Below, piece after piece: positions 23,201 to 35,725 of a stretch of 64,000 nt of DNA (its first letter is position 1; each line of letters begins with the position of its first letter). The stretch spans positions 3,162,001-3,226,000 of the forward strand of contig CM065652.1 in assembly GCA_033220425.1 (NCBI GenBank), in the 5' to 3' direction. Below the pieces are notes generated by a model. The model was not told the DNA's origin, ran no database searches, and saw only the letters and a list, made by a program, of their open reading frames with translations. A program made the translations under genes and the position numbers. The stretch comes from Lepraria neglecta. Taxonomy: Eukaryota; Ascomycota; Lecanoromycetes; Lecanorales; Stereocaulaceae.

Positions 23201-26200
23201 GCTCGGCTAAGGAGCCACCGAGTGTCATTGAGCCTAAGAGGTCGTGGCGGGGGAATTTTGGTGCGCGATGCTCGCGGCTTTGACGTGCTTCAGCCCAAAA
23301 CTTCTTTCCCTTATCCCACCGGTAGGATGGTAGATCCACAATCAGGCAATCCTTTTCGCACGATATCTTCCCACTGCCAGAGGATTCCTCGAGCGCAGTG
23401 AGGCGTTCCATGTCCAATGGAAAGTTACGCAAGAAAAGCTCACCAACTAAAGTGAGGAGAGATGACGCAGAGTTTACGGCTCTGATCAAAGTTGGGAGAT
23501 ACTTTATGTTGTCAAATTTGTACTCGGCCTTGATTTGTCTGATAGGTCCGGACAGGGCCGAGTGAGGTCCAACTTCGATCAACATATCGACCTCGGCAAA
23601 TTCTGGAGCGGTAGCAATGGTCTGCACGGCTTGATTGAAAAGGACAGGGTTCAGAAGATTGGCGCTCCAGTAAGCCTCGTCGAGAACGGTCTCTTTAGAT
23701 AAGATCGAATTAGTGACCGTAGACACCATCTTAGCGTCTACTGATAACGGGAGGTCCAGAGGCATGTTTAGTCTTGCGCGGCCGACCAACGCTTCGTACT
23801 TCGCAGCTGCAGAATGCATATGATGTGAATGATACGCCTTTCCATTGGTGTTTACTGATCTGGCGAAGACATTGTCCGCGATAAGATCCTTCTTTAGTGT
23901 CTCGAGCAAGTCAGCGTTGCCACTGAGTGTGACACCTGCAGGTGAGTTGTGGCATGCCACGACCACTTCATCTTTCGCTTCCTTAAGATAAGGCTTGATG
24001 GCTTCGACACCAAGACCCACAGCTAGCATGGCACCATTCGTGTTAATGTCGCGAACGACTTTGCCTCGGTAATAAGCAAGTATGATAGCCTCGGAGGCCG
24101 AGATCAGGCCAGCGGCAAATGCGGCCGCAATTTCGCCTGATGAGTGGCCGCACGTCACTTTGAGTCTGATGCCCCATAGTCCAAGAAGCTGCACTAGCGC
24201 GACTTGGATAGCCGTGCAGAGAGATTGTGAGAACTCAGCCTCATTGACCCGGGAAGATTTTGGGTCTTCAAGGAGGGCGTCCTCCAAGGTCCAGTCAGGT
24301 GAGTCTTCAAGATCTCCGAGCGCCATATCAAGGTATCTGATGCTTCGCAGAAAGCTGGGATAGTATGTCATGAGCTCTGCTCCCATTCTAGGCCACTGTG
24401 CTCCTTGGCCTGTAAAGAGGAACCCAACTGTGGGCGTTCTCTTCTTCTCAGCGAAGACAAATTCTTTGAGATTATCCTTGAATACATTGTTGATGTTCGC
24501 ATGGCTGGCCACAACAATACCTCTGCTTGGAAAGTGTGTCCGGCGATTAGCGAGAGCGTACGAAAGATCCAGGAGGTTGTAACTGTCTGCGATACCACCA
24601 TAGGCTTCGATGTTACGTTTCAGTGATTGTTTGTCATGCGCCGAGAAAGGCAGCAGGTAAGGACGATTGTGGTTGAATGCCCCTCGCGGTGACTTGGCTT
24701 TCAAACGTCTTGGCGACGCATTGTATGTGTATGTCTGAGGCTGTAGAAGGAAGGAGTCGGCGCTCTCCACGACGATGTGTGCATTGGTATCACCATAGCC
24801 GAAGGAATTGACGCTTACACGCTTGACGGGAAGGTGCGAGGGAAACGGGGTTGGTTCGACGGGGACTTGAACCTTTCAATTTTCCTAGTCGATGGCAGGA
24901 TTGGGATTGGCTACTCCTTTGGTAGGAGGGATGATTCCCCTCTCGACGGTCAGAATTGCTTTGATGAAAGCGGACAAGTCACTTGCGGCTTCGCTATGCC
25001 CGATGTTTGTTTTGACAACTCCAACAAAAAGTGGGCCATCCTGGCTCTGACGGTTTTCATTCATAGCGTTGGCCACAGCATGGACTTCAAGCGGATCTCC
25101 GACGGCAGTTCCTGTACCGTGACATTCGAAGTAGCCCGTCAACCGAGGGTCCAGGAGGCCACCTCGCTCATACGCTTTCTTAATCACATTGGCCTGGCTA
25201 TCGAGATTAGGATGAGTGATCCCTACAGCCGGGACTTTACCGTTGCTGTTAGTTGCACTGGATCGGATGAGACCTCGAATAGGATCACCATCACGAACAG
25301 CATCGCTGAGACGCTTGAGATAGACAGCCCCAACACCTTCTGCGCGACCATATCCATCTGCTGAAGCATCGAAAGTGTGGCAAGTGGAAGTTGGAGAGAG
25401 TACGCCTAGCTTGGCTGTGTTCATGTGCTGATCAACAGTAAGCACGAGATTGACACCTCCGACAACAGCAGCTGAGCATTCCTTATTCCTCAATGCATTG
25501 CAGGCATTATGCATGGCGTAGACTGATGAAGAACAAGCAGTGTTGACCACGATACTTGGCCCATTGAGATTGAACACATGACTGATTCGACTGCTGATAA
25601 TGCCCGGGTCGACGCCTGTGGCAGCTAAGCTATGACGGAAAGAGGGTTCCTTAAAAGCCATCTGTTGGAAATCTGCAGTGAAGCTGGCAACGAAGCATGC
25701 TGTTGATGATCCAGATATCTCCTGCAGTGTGGCTCCAGCGGACCCGAACGTTTCGTAGACGACTTCAAGGAGCTTCCGTTGTTGCGGATCCATCCACATT
25801 GCTTCGATAGGAGTGATACCGAAGAAAGTGGGATCAAATTCTTGGAGAGTTTCTTTCAAAAAGTAGCCACCAAGAACACCAAAGCTACCTGGCCGATCGT
25901 TATTGCTATGGTAATGGGCGTCAATTTTCAATCTAGAGTCAGGGACTCTAGGCATTTGACCCGACCCCTTGTTGATCATCATGTTCCAAAACTCCGAAGG
26001 CGACTTGACGTCTCCAGGAAGGCGACAACCTATTCATCCATAAGTCAAGATTCGTGGTGAAGATACAAACCAGGAGGCTTGTTGTTACCCATTCCCACGA
26101 CGGCAATTGGTTCCAACTGCTCGCTCAGTGGCTTTTCCGAATATCCAGGCAGGGAGGCTCCTGCATAGCTGATGTCGCCGGTGACCTGTTGAGCACCGAA

Positions 26201-26299
26201 TGCACCATTGCTATCATATTCGACATCTGATGAGCTAGGCGTTGAGCTGTCTCTAATGAAAGGCATCTTTTTGCTAGTGTAGGGGACCGCTAGGGTCAT
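20245..26299 (-). pseudogene. highly reducing polyketide synthase, degraded and truncated after ER
   Basis: This is a type I HR-PKS remnant. Exon 1 starts at 26299 and is joined by an intron at 26088-26030 (AVVGMG to CRLPGD). The domains in order are KS (about 26110-24780; Cys in NTACSSS, His in CHGTGTAVGDPLE and TNIGHSEAASD), AT (LFTGQGAQWP, active Ser in GHSSGEIAAAFAAG), DH (His in DHFLGGEAVFPAAGY), a methyltransferase-like region without a usable glycine-rich SAM loop (RVLEIGSEHTEALL), and ER (HGSGLAGAAAIKLAQALGG). Homology stops near 20245, just after ER, with no ketoreductase or acyl carrier protein. Lesions include in-frame TAG at 24887-24885 and TGA at 24878-24876 after KS, a frameshift near 22720, a tandem GATGTCTTG duplication with a stop near 22550, a TAG at 22403-22401, and further frame changes near 21500, 21180 and 20550. 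It cannot make a working synthase. Confidence 0.9.
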
Positions 26300-27022
26300 T
26301 CAATGAGTGAGAGACTGGACAAAGATCATAACCTGAAGACTCGTCCAGACGTATGCAGAGTACAGAAACCCTTTAACATGCTCGAGTGAGGGACTCGCAC
26401 CCTCGGCTACCACTTCACCCTACGCACTTCCGCCGCTCTGTAATTGCCAGCTGTTCCACTGGTGAAGGGGTCGGCATTCCATCCAACCACTCTGTGCGCA
26501 CCGGTGACAACGCTCCATGGCCACCATCGCTGTTGCTGCGCTTCTAGCGGCTTATGGCTACCATCGGCGGTGATCATGGCCGACCCGCGATAATAGTACT
26601 CGTTGGACGCCGCACGCAAGGGGGGCGGCCTAGTCAAATTCGTACAGGGAGTGAAAGGCCGCACGCAGTCTTGTCAGCATATCGCGCCGCAGTATCGAAG
26701 GATCCATATTCGGACACGTCGGAATTTAGCTCACACTCGTCAGCTGGAAGGACGACAAACGCCCACGACAGCTCTTACCGTGCGCGGAAGATTACAGGCG
26801 TGGGGCTGATAGGATACGGAGCCATTGTGTGCCAAAACGGACAGTCTCGGCCGCCTGGCGGAATGCATACAGAGCCTTTTTTGGGCAACAGCGGTGATCG
26901 CGCCAAGGGAACAGGTAGAAGCCTCAAGGCATCCTAGGTCAGCCTGCATCCTCACTCTTCATTGAGAGTATAGAGCTCAATGAATGTGCACATGAAGTGC
27001 AGCCCTCGTGTTAACGCGAACC
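26300..27022. promoter_or_regulatory. divergent intergenic region between PKS and flavin monooxygenase
   Basis: 723 bp separate the PKS start (26299, minus) and the monooxygenase start (27023, plus). This is a likely shared promoter of the former cluster. A tRNA T-arm-like piece at 26383-26413 was considered and rejected. Confidence 0.45.
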
Positions 27023-28964
27023 ATGGAGCGTTTTGATATTGTGGTTGTTGGTGCCGGTAAGACTTCTCTTCGCTGTATGATTGGCGGATTCCCGCGCGTC
27101 TAGGCGCTTGGCAAATCACCCAATCAATACCCCTCCCATAGTACTTTGTCTATATACAAGACGATGGTAGAGCTTGCTAATGTCAGTGACTACTAGGATG
27201 GAATGGCTTCATAGCTGCACGGACCTACCTAGCCCTTTCTCCTGACACCAAACTACTCATCGTCGACGATAGCTTGTCAATCGGAGGATCATAGAACAAG
27301 GAAAAGATATACCCCAGTCTCTACGCGCAGATCAGCCATCCTCTTTTCGAATACTCCTTCTATCCCATGAAAAAAGAGGGAGTATCTCCCGATGGCTATA
27401 TACCTGGCACGACTGTGCATGAATACCTTGTCAACTTCGCGAACGAGTATGACTTGACCCGCCGGACACGTCTGAAGTCCAATGTCTCGAGCGTCACGAG
27501 AGGCCTCGAGGGCCGCGGTTGGATCTTAGGGGTCAGTGGAGGGCATAATATCAATTGTGATAAGTTAATATATGCAACTGGTCCTACCTCGAGCGCAATT
27601 GTGCCTTTCTGGCCGCAAGAGGGTTTTAAAACCCCCATCATTCATTCCCAACAGCTCGGTGTTCATCTCGACCATATTCACAATAACGTTCAACGGGCAA
27701 CTGTCGTAAGCGCTGCCAAGTCATCGTACGACACTGTCTTCATGCTGCTTAAAGCAGGCAAGAAAGTAGACTGGATTATGCGCGACAGTCCATCCGGTCC
27801 TTTGTCGATTTCTGCACCCACATTCATTGGCCTTTGGAATACACTCGACCATGTCTCGACCCGGATGGCCGCAAGCTTTAATCCAAGCATTATGAATACA
27901 TCTGGATTTTGGTATTCTTTTCTGTAGCGCACAATGGTTGGGAGAGCTCTCACTAAGGTTTATTGGCGAACTTCCACCTACCTCTCAGCAGAACATGCTG
28001 GTCATTCTAAAAGCGAGGATGCGGAAAAGCTTAGGCCAAAGCCTTACGGCTACGGGTTTGTGAGCCCATTTCCTCGTTGCAGACAGTATGGCTGCTGATA
28101 CTCCTGCAGTATGTTCTGGGGGAGCGGCGGCATCGGTATCCCGAGTGTGCCCGAGTTCTGGAAAGTATTTCATGCTGGGGATGTCACAGTACACCACACA
28201 AAGATAGAATCCTTTTCACATCAAGATGTCGTCAACCTGCAGAACGGCCACTCTGTCGCTACTGATATGGTCATCCTGTGCACCGGCTTCGACAAGGGTT
28301 ACAAGGCTTTTACCAAGGAGCTTCAAGAGGAATGTGGCCTATACTATGACAACACCGAGTATTCGAGATTGACCAAGCTCGATGCCAGGGGCGAACAGAA
28401 AGTGGATGAATTGCTACCCTTCTTGCGGAATCCTCCAGTTTCTTCAACTCAAGCCAGGGTTCAGCCTGCGCACGGCCCCAGTAGGCATTATCGCCGCCTT
28501 ATCGTCCCTCATCTGGCTGCTCAAGGCGATATGTCCATTCTTTTCCCCGGATTGATCCATTCTGTTTTCACGCTTCTGACAGGGGAGCTGCAAGCGCTCT
28601 GGGGCGTTGCATTCATGCTTGGCTGCCTCGAACTACCCTGTTAGGAAGAAATGAAGTAGGAAGCTGCTACTTTCAATACCTGAACCCGCAAACGCTATCT
28701 AGAGCAGGGCAAAAAGCACGCCTACTTTATCTACGACTATCTATCCGTAAGTATAAGCAATGTATTGCTTGTAACTCCCACAAGGATTACGCTTTACTAA
28801 TACTCATCAAGTACATCGACACGCTGACACGGGACCTTGGCCTCAATGTCAGTCGAGAGGGTAATCAATTCGCGGAGATGTTCGCGCCATACCGGCCCGT
28901 TGACTACTGTGGCTTGATTGATGAGTATTTCGCATCGAGGGCGAAAAGAAAGTTATTGGCCTAG
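27023..28964 (+). pseudogene. flavin-containing monooxygenase (FMO/BVMO-like), degraded
   Basis: This is an FAD/NADPH monooxygenase of the kind found in PKS clusters. Exon 1 (27023-27056) encodes MERFDIVVVGA and joins through a 140-bp intron to GWNGFIAARTYL at 27197, completing the FAD Rossmann motif. Family blocks follow: KEKIYPSLYAQ, DGYIPGTTVHEYL, WGSGGIGIPSVPEFW after a second intron (28056-28109), and YLEQGKKHAYFIYDYLS then a third intron (about 28749-28811) to YIDTLTRDLG. The final stop is at 28962-28964. Five in-frame stops interrupt it: 27292, 27925, 28642, 28657 and about 28681. Most are explained by G:C to A:T changes at Trp or Gln codons. It is divergent from the PKS and was probably its tailoring partner. 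Confidence 0.88.
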
Positions 28965-30233
28965 CGAGCGTGTATGTTCTCTAGTGTTGTATTGAGTGCG
29001 GAGTTGGTGAGAAGCACACCGCTCCTATCTCGCATCTCAGTAGGCACAGGGGCTACCTGCACCATTTACATTCCGACTTGAATACTATATTAACCCCCAT
29101 GATTGGGGTGAAGAGAAGCTCGCACGTTTGGGACCTTGTTTTCAATGAATCCTTTTCCTTTACAATTCACTACGTCAACCTAGACTCTTCACTACTCTTC
29201 GGCCAGAGAAGGTGACTCTGACATTCGTAAGCTTCAGCATCTGTGAAGTGTTTTTGGGAAGTCTGTGAATTGCAACATTGCTTGAACCATCTTTACTGAG
29301 TGTGAAGACATATCGGGTTGTTGGAAGCTGAATCCAGTACAAGAAAGACAGGGGTTATGAAGGTCCTATGTCGAAAAACATGGGCATATATACACATCAG
29401 GTTACCAGAGTCTACAGGTGCTTCTGGAACGATATGTACTTGTAGTCACTATGCTTCTCGAAGGAAAAGCTGCTTTCTCTGCGCGTCCCGAAGTCTTCGT
29501 AGCTCGAGAGCCAGTACTAGGCAAGATTGATTTTCAGTGAAGTGGATGCAGTCCTGGCGTCACTGAATCTAGTCCAGCGTTCGGCAAAAACGCTCTCAAA
29601 ATTGATCGAATTTTGATAGCGTCACTCTATGGTTAGCTTCGGTCGCGATATCATTGGGGGCTCCCGCCCCTATCTACTTCTCACTATTCTTTCTGCTCCG
29701 CTTTTCCCCTCGGACGTTCTTACCATGTGCTGACTCGTAGTATACCAGATCATGGCCGTTCGCCACAGTGTGATTCATTATGCGGGCGGCCTTCGTGCCC
29801 CTGATCCTTGGGCTCAGTGGCCTTTATCCTGAGCCTGTGCATCGCACATCATGCGAGGCGGAGAACAGTCGGCAGGCACGTCATCACTCCGTAAGCTGTC
29901 TGACAAATTCTGGCCATAAGGGGACTGAGGAACCGCCAGCGGCTTGACGGTAATGGGCGATGTCGCACATTGCGTCGGCATTTGTAGTCCGTTGGGAGCC
30001 AAACGGCCGACTATGCGTGCGAGGCTACCGATCGATGTACAACTTCCCGCGCGCGACATGACGTACTCAGTAATGGGCCACGATCGAGGCCGTCTTGCGC
30101 TGGGAGCGTCCTCTCTACTCTGGTTATAGTAGAATCTGCACTCCGTGTGCTTTAGTATCAGTCACGACTTGATATTGTGTATTGTTGTTTCCTTTCCTAT
30201 CCAAAAGATCTCCATTCTTCTGTCGAAATAATC
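28965..30233. other. intergenic, no gene recognised
   Basis: No exon with family resemblance was seen on either strand. It likely includes the promoter of the monooxygenase gene at 30234. Confidence 0.45.
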
Positions 30234-32067
30234 ATGGCAGTGACCTCAAAGCCACCAGCTGGCAACGAACAGCCATTCAAGGTAATTATAGTTGGGGCAG
30301 GTGTTGCAGGTTTAGTGCTCGCCCACTCGCTAGAACTGGCCAAGATTGACTATGTTTTGCTGGACAAGGGCATTGTAGCCCCGCCCTGGGGCACAAGTAT
30401 CACTATACATCCGCATGGTTGCAGAATACTACATCAGATTGAATGCTTAGATGCTGTCTCCGACCAATGTGCTCCAATGGAGTTGTTCCACCAACGTAAC
30501 TCCAGTGGAAAGTCTTTCATGAAGGACAGCTTCTTTGACGCAATTGCTGCACGGTAAGTAATTCACAATTTTTAGCGCGTGGCGGTCCTGAGAACTGAAA
30601 AATTACAGTACTGGGTACACAACTCTCACTCTTGAGAGAAGAGCTTTTCTACAAACTCTCTACGATCAGCTTCGTGACAAGTCCAAGGTCATCGAGCGAA
30701 GTCGTGTCGAAAACATCATTGAAGAGACCGAACTTGTTCGAGTGGTCCTGGGAGATGGAATAGAACACGTAGGAGACCTTATTGTGGGAAGTGATGGCGT
30801 ACATAGCAAAGTACGGGAGCTGATGTGGAGGAACGCGAATGAGTCAATACCGGGTTTTATCTCAGCTGCCGAGAAAAGATGTAAGGGAGCCAACAACCCG
30901 TCTACCTCACCCTTCAAACCAGACTAACGAATTGTTTCCTATATAGCGATGGTTGTTGGAAATCGCTTAGTCATGCTTAATCAGCACTGTCTTCATTAAG
31001 GATGTCTGCATGCAAATAGCTTCTTCTTCTTTAATCAACTCAATGAACAACATCTTCTGCCCCATAATTTCATCAATGGTGAAAACCTACAATGCCCTTA
31101 TAGCATACGCTCCCATGCAAGCCGGTCTAGGAAAGTTTGACATGCACTGCGTCTCCAACGACAAATTCTCCTTCCTCATCTTATGCCAGCCCGACACCAT
31201 CTTCTTCGTTGCACACTGCAAATTACCAGAGGATAAGCAATGTCGCTGGCCGAACCGCGCCCACTATACCCAAGAAGATATGGACGCTCTTGCATTCAAA
31301 CTCGCCGACTATCCCGTTTCCGAGTCATTACTATATGGAGAGCTATGGCGCAATCGTACCCGAGCCCACTTGGTATCTTTGGAAGAGGACGTCCTTGACC
31401 ATTGGTTTTTCGGCCGCACTGCGCTGGCTGGCGACTCCGTCCACAAGGTAGCTTGCCTCACGCCTGCCTTACCAAATCATTCCCAGACTCTATACACTTT
31501 GGCTGACAACCCACGCACAGGTAACACCCAACGCCGCATTCGGAGGTTCCACGGCCATGGAATCCGCCCTCGCCCTCGCCAACACAATCGACCGCACCCT
31601 AGCCCTACATCCCAACAAGAAACCCTCCAACGTCGAAATGCAACTCGCACTCCAAACCTACCAAGACTCACGCCTAGCACGCGTCAAGGAGATTTTCAAC
31701 GTCAGCTGGATGGCTGACTCGGCTACAGGCTTATGATGGCTGGCTCATGTATTTGGTGCAGCGCTGGGTGATGCCAATTATTGGCCTGGATTTCGTGGCG
31801 AAGAATGTCGCGCAGACGTGTAGTGAGGCGCCAAAATTGGATTATGTAGAGTTTAAGAAGGAAAGTGGGATGTTGGGGTGGAAAGAGAAGAAGGAGGTGA
31901 TAGTGGGGAAGGTGCTGTCGAAGAAGACGAAGAAGGTTTGGTATGGAGGTGCGGAGAAGATTTTACCGATGGTCTTTGGGTGTCTGGTGCTGTTTTCTTC
32001 GGCGCTTTGGTGGCTTGTTGGGAGCCAGAGCAAGTATGTCTTGCTTGGTTTTGCTATCGTTGCTTAA
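30234..32067 (+). pseudogene. FAD-dependent monooxygenase, PaxM/AusM-like epoxidase type, probably broken
   Basis: The family contains epoxidases of terpenoid or polyene side chains in fungal clusters, usually with a C-terminal membrane segment. Exon 1 is 30234-30553 (KVIIVGAGVAGLVLAHSLE, the FAD-binding motif, at about 17-35). Exon 2 is 30609-30880, which includes DLIVGSDGVHSKVREL. Later coding sequence runs to 31447 (GRTALAGDSVHK) and resumes at 31521 (VTPNAAFGGSTAMESALALA). The C-terminus has a hydrophobic helix (LPMVFGCLVLFSSALWWLVG). Two problems appear. The sequence between about 30957 and 31080 does not read through (TAA near 31000) and its exon borders are unclear. A one-base frame change at about 31715-31720 separates NVSWMA from RLQAYDGWLMYLVQRW. 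It lies between the first monooxygenase and the DUF2855 gene. Confidence 0.8.
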
Positions 32068-32471
32068 ATCGCAGATCATAGATTGTATTCTATACATTTG
32101 TCTCCGAGGCTGCTTAGAATGTATGATCTTATCTTGGCTGTCGTTCTTCGGATTTTGAAGCCTGGGTTTTATACATGCCTTCAAATAATATAGATCATGT
32201 CAGGTACTAGGTATGGAGCTGATATCACACTTTCGACATTATCATCCAATGTCTCATATCAAGTATCTTCTTATAAACTTGGCACCAAATGCGACAGTAG
32301 GGGGCGCCTGAGAAGATGAAGAGTAGATCCTCGCAATCTTAGTCAAGTGTGAGCTAGAATATGCTGGAGACTAGTTATGTAGATACATAGTATGGATCCA
32401 CATTCGCATGGTGTTTCGTGCATGTCATGATGATTGCTATATTGCACATCGAACGCCACCTTACAGAATCT
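32068..32471. other. short intergenic region between convergent genes
   Basis: 404 bp lie between two genes that end here. It holds only 3' untranslated DNA as far as can be seen. Confidence 0.5.
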
Positions 32472-33962
32472 CTACAACCGATACACCAAGCCTTCACTAC
32501 CGCCGACCTGACCTTTACAGAGCTTTCCCCAGCCTCCTTCAATCCCACTAGCTCCAGAAATTCCTTCGCCCCATACAATGCGCATGTCTGGTATACTAGC
32601 ATGGCGAGTGCGATACCATTCGTTCCATACATGCGCTAGCTTGTCGAAGTAAGCTTCTGCACCGTTAGCTTGCATGACCGCGTCTTGAACGCCTGAAGTA
32701 TTGTATTGGACTTTGCCGAGTTTCGACATCGCTTCCTTTGCTGCCAATTGCTCTTCGTCGGTGTAAACCTGTCACGTACAGATGATCAATAGCTGTTGGG
32801 AATTTCGTGGCCGAGGATCTGGGGTCTCACCTTCTGCTGACTACCAACCTGGATGATCACTACCTTCGGAGAGCGCAATGCTGCATGGTTCTTGATCAAT
32901 TCAAGCAGCTGGCCGAAACTATTGGCACGGGCGCCAAAATCCGCAATGACTATCTTAGATGCTTTCAGCCCAGCCATCCAATCCAAAGATTCATGAACAT
33001 CATTGTAAGCGACTGTTTTCATTGGAAAAGATGACCGCAGACTCTCTGCTGCTTTCGAGATGGGGCTTGGTAAGGAAGTGACTTGGACCAATCCTAATGG
33101 TCGCCCCGCTGCTGGCCTTTGGGATAGATGGTATGCAAACGAACGAGCAGTCTTAGATGACGCAGAAAGACTGACAATCACTGCAGATGCAAGGTCCGCA
33201 TCCCTAGCAGTCCAACTCATAACCATGCCCAACGGATGAATTGGCGTTTGAGTCTGCGAATTTGGTGAGAAGACGTATTGACTGATAAGGTAGGCGCCTT
33301 CCCAGACACCGCGGAAAAGAGCGTTCCACGCCATATGCTCTAATTCGTCTTCACCAAAATTTGGTGAAGATAATGAATCAGGGGACCTTGGAACCTCTAT
33401 ATAGCGGTTGTAAGTATTCATGAGTTTCTGACGAGTCTCAGCGATCTCAATCCAATGCCCTTTGGGTTCGGTCGCTTTGAGTTGAAGATCAGTGGGAACC
33501 GTTGACGTAGGCCAGAAGCCCCACAGTACGGTACCTTCTGGGATCGACGTAGTGCTTTCGATGACGATGGCGTAACCCCATGCTGGAACGATCCCCCAAG
33601 ATGCGACATCATTATACGGAGCTGGAGAAGCGGTCGGCAATGGATATGTGTCCCACGTAATTTTCAAGGTCAGTATAGCTAGCTCTCTCTTTGTGTTAGG
33701 CTAACTGTCTCTTCGAGACCGATACGGTACTAAATGGCAGTATGGCTTCTTCTGACGCCAAGTAACGTGGGAAAACGCACCAGTGCAGAAAATGGCCGCC
33801 TCGGGCATAGCTCAGGTTGTTTGAGGTGAGGCTGACAAGCAAAGTGCGAACTCGAATGGAAGAAGGCGCAAGTTGCAAAGTGGGCGAGGACTCTGTTTGG
33901 AGATTGAATGTAGCATGTCCTGCGTTGTCAGTCTTGGATACAGCATGGACCTCCATGATCAA
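32472..33962 (-). CDS. DUF2855 family protein
   Basis: The fungal DUF2855 family has no firmly known reaction and is often found in secondary-metabolite clusters. The exons are 33962-33781, 33656-32831 and 32768-32472. The last intron (32830-32769) is canonical. Signature blocks are SLTSNNLSYARGGHFLHW, NDVASWGIVPAWGYAIVIES (residues about 78-97) and GVWEGAYLISQYVF. The first intron joins HW to WDTYPLP, as expected, with donor GTGCGT and a CTGAC branch site. The acceptor, however, reads ..ATTAC with no AG. This is either a rare non-canonical site or a mutation that disables splicing. The gene converges on the FAD monooxygenase. If the splice fails, the product would be cut near residue 60. Confidence 0.8.
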
Positions 33963-34486
33963 CGCGTTTTGACAGTGGCCTGCTGGAGAATGCGACTACT
34001 CTAGGGTTACTGAGGTAGAATCAGACGCTGGAAGGTCATCTATTCCTGTCAAACCAGCACCAATGTTACACTGAAAAGTGAAGTTGAGCGAGGCGGAGAG
34101 CCAAGACGAGAATCGGAAAAAAACCAGCCGACAGGAAGGCGCTAAGCCACAATAATACAAGGTCTTCGCTCTTCCATGCCGCAGAGCTGCGAGTACCCCA
34201 CACCTTCAACCTTTACAAACAATGACTAGTGCGGAAGGTGGCGCCTGCTGTATTAGCAATGGAATTCGGAACTGGCCCCGCTTGTTGTTACCAACAGCAT
34301 GACAATCTGCCTTCCTCTATTCGAAAAGGAGCAGCAGACCGGCTGCTTGAATGAGCGGTGTTATGGCTAATCAAACGACCGTCTCAGGAACCTGGCATGT
34401 TCTATGTCAGCAGATTCTGTGTACTCATCCAACAAAAGGAATGACGAGGAAGCGAACGATCGTTTTCTGCGGTCAAACAACATACC
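33963..34486. promoter_or_regulatory. divergent intergenic region (DUF2855 / membrane protein)
   Basis: 524 bp lie between two divergent start codons, so this is a likely shared promoter. No motif was assigned. Confidence 0.45.
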
Positions 34487-35725
34487 ATGGAAAGCACATC
34501 GCCAAAGCAGCTCCTGGCTCTTGGAGCCCTGGGCTTCTGCCTACTATGGGGTGTCTCTTTCTTCAATGGTACTTTAGAAAACATGGACGCTGTTATCAAA
34601 CAGGGGTTCTTTCCTGGTGGTCGCAGCTTACACTCAGTTTACACCGGTAATTCGTTGCTCGACGCTCGCCTGACTTACCTCACCGCGTTCTACGAACCTC
34701 TCTCCAACGCTCTATCGGCAGGGCCCAGGCTGCTTTTCTTTGACCTGAACTTCATGCTCTCGTGCACCAATGCCTGGGTGTTTATCGAGAGCCGCCGCCG
34801 AGGCGTGCGAAATATGGCTTTAAGACAGTGAGTTCATCACCTTGCCTACCCGACTCCTACTAGGGAAGCTGGGTCGCCGAAGTACAACTTTGCCAACATC
34901 CTATAGTCCCGTACCCTTCATGGTACTCTGGAACGCTATGGGCGCCGCTTTTGTCCAGCCATTCTATTTCTACTTCATCACCCAAAGCAAAGCTGCTCCC
35001 GTGATCCTACGATTCCCTTGAATGAGGCCATAGCACTGTTCGTCACGACGCTACCCACGGTCCTTTTCCCATTGTTCCTGTTTGCGCCAGCCTGGCTCAA
35101 GTTTAGCACCTGGGATCATCAGGGTTACATTGCTATTTTCCAGGGAACACCGTTCTTGATCGTCGCCATCTGCTTGATTAGCATTGCACTGATGTTACCG
35201 CGTCACGGGCTCGTGTCTAAGAAGGATGCCAAGAACCCGGACGCCGACAGGCCATGGATTGTGGCATCATTTATCATGGCTAGGACAATCGCTGCCGCTG
35301 TTCACATCTTCACCATCGTTCACTCTCTTAACCCAATAGACCCAGACTTGACGCTGACACGGCTCTTCATTCCTTCGATGGGCAAAGTCAACTCTTTCTC
35401 CGCGTCAGCTCACAACTCTACGTTAGCTTCTGCGGGTCTTTCACCGAAAGGTCGTGTACTTTTGGAAGGCTTCTATCTCTTCACGCAGTTTGACTTGATC
35501 GTTATCGCTCTGTCTTGTATCGTCTTCACCCACTACCTTCTCTCGAATCTTCCCAAGATCGGTACAAAGATGATCTCGGGAAAACCACGCCCGGCAGGAA
35601 TGGGAGAGCTGGCTTATATTGCATTGGGCACTGTGGTATTCGGCCCAGGAGCAGCTGGCTCTTGGGCCCTAGCCCTCCGTGAGTCAAGGTTGAGGGAACG
35701 GACTGCTCCTCGCAAAATACAATAA
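34487..35725 (+). pseudogene. multi-pass membrane protein (possible membrane-bound cyclase), frameshifted
   Basis: This is an integral membrane protein with about seven to eight hydrophobic helices. Exon 1 is 34487-34827 and exon 2 starts at 34907 after a 79-bp intron that joins LRH to PVPFMVLWNAM. Near 35003-35006 the frame changes after TQSKAAP. The continuation DPTIPLNEAIALFVT lies one frame over, as if one C were missing from a C run. The second part runs to 35725. It could be a sequencing error or a real lesion. Fungal meroterpenoid and related clusters often pair a FAD epoxidase with a small membrane-bound cyclase. This gene sits beside such an epoxidase, so a cyclase role is possible, but I cannot see diagnostic acidic catalytic residues and the function is inference. 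Confidence 0.65.

Noticed and set aside
26383-26413. tRNA T-arm-like sequence (GAGGG-TGCGAGT-CCCTC) on the minus strand
   Set aside because: No matching acceptor strand, D-arm or anticodon arm could be found upstream at a tRNA distance; the loop also lacks TTC.
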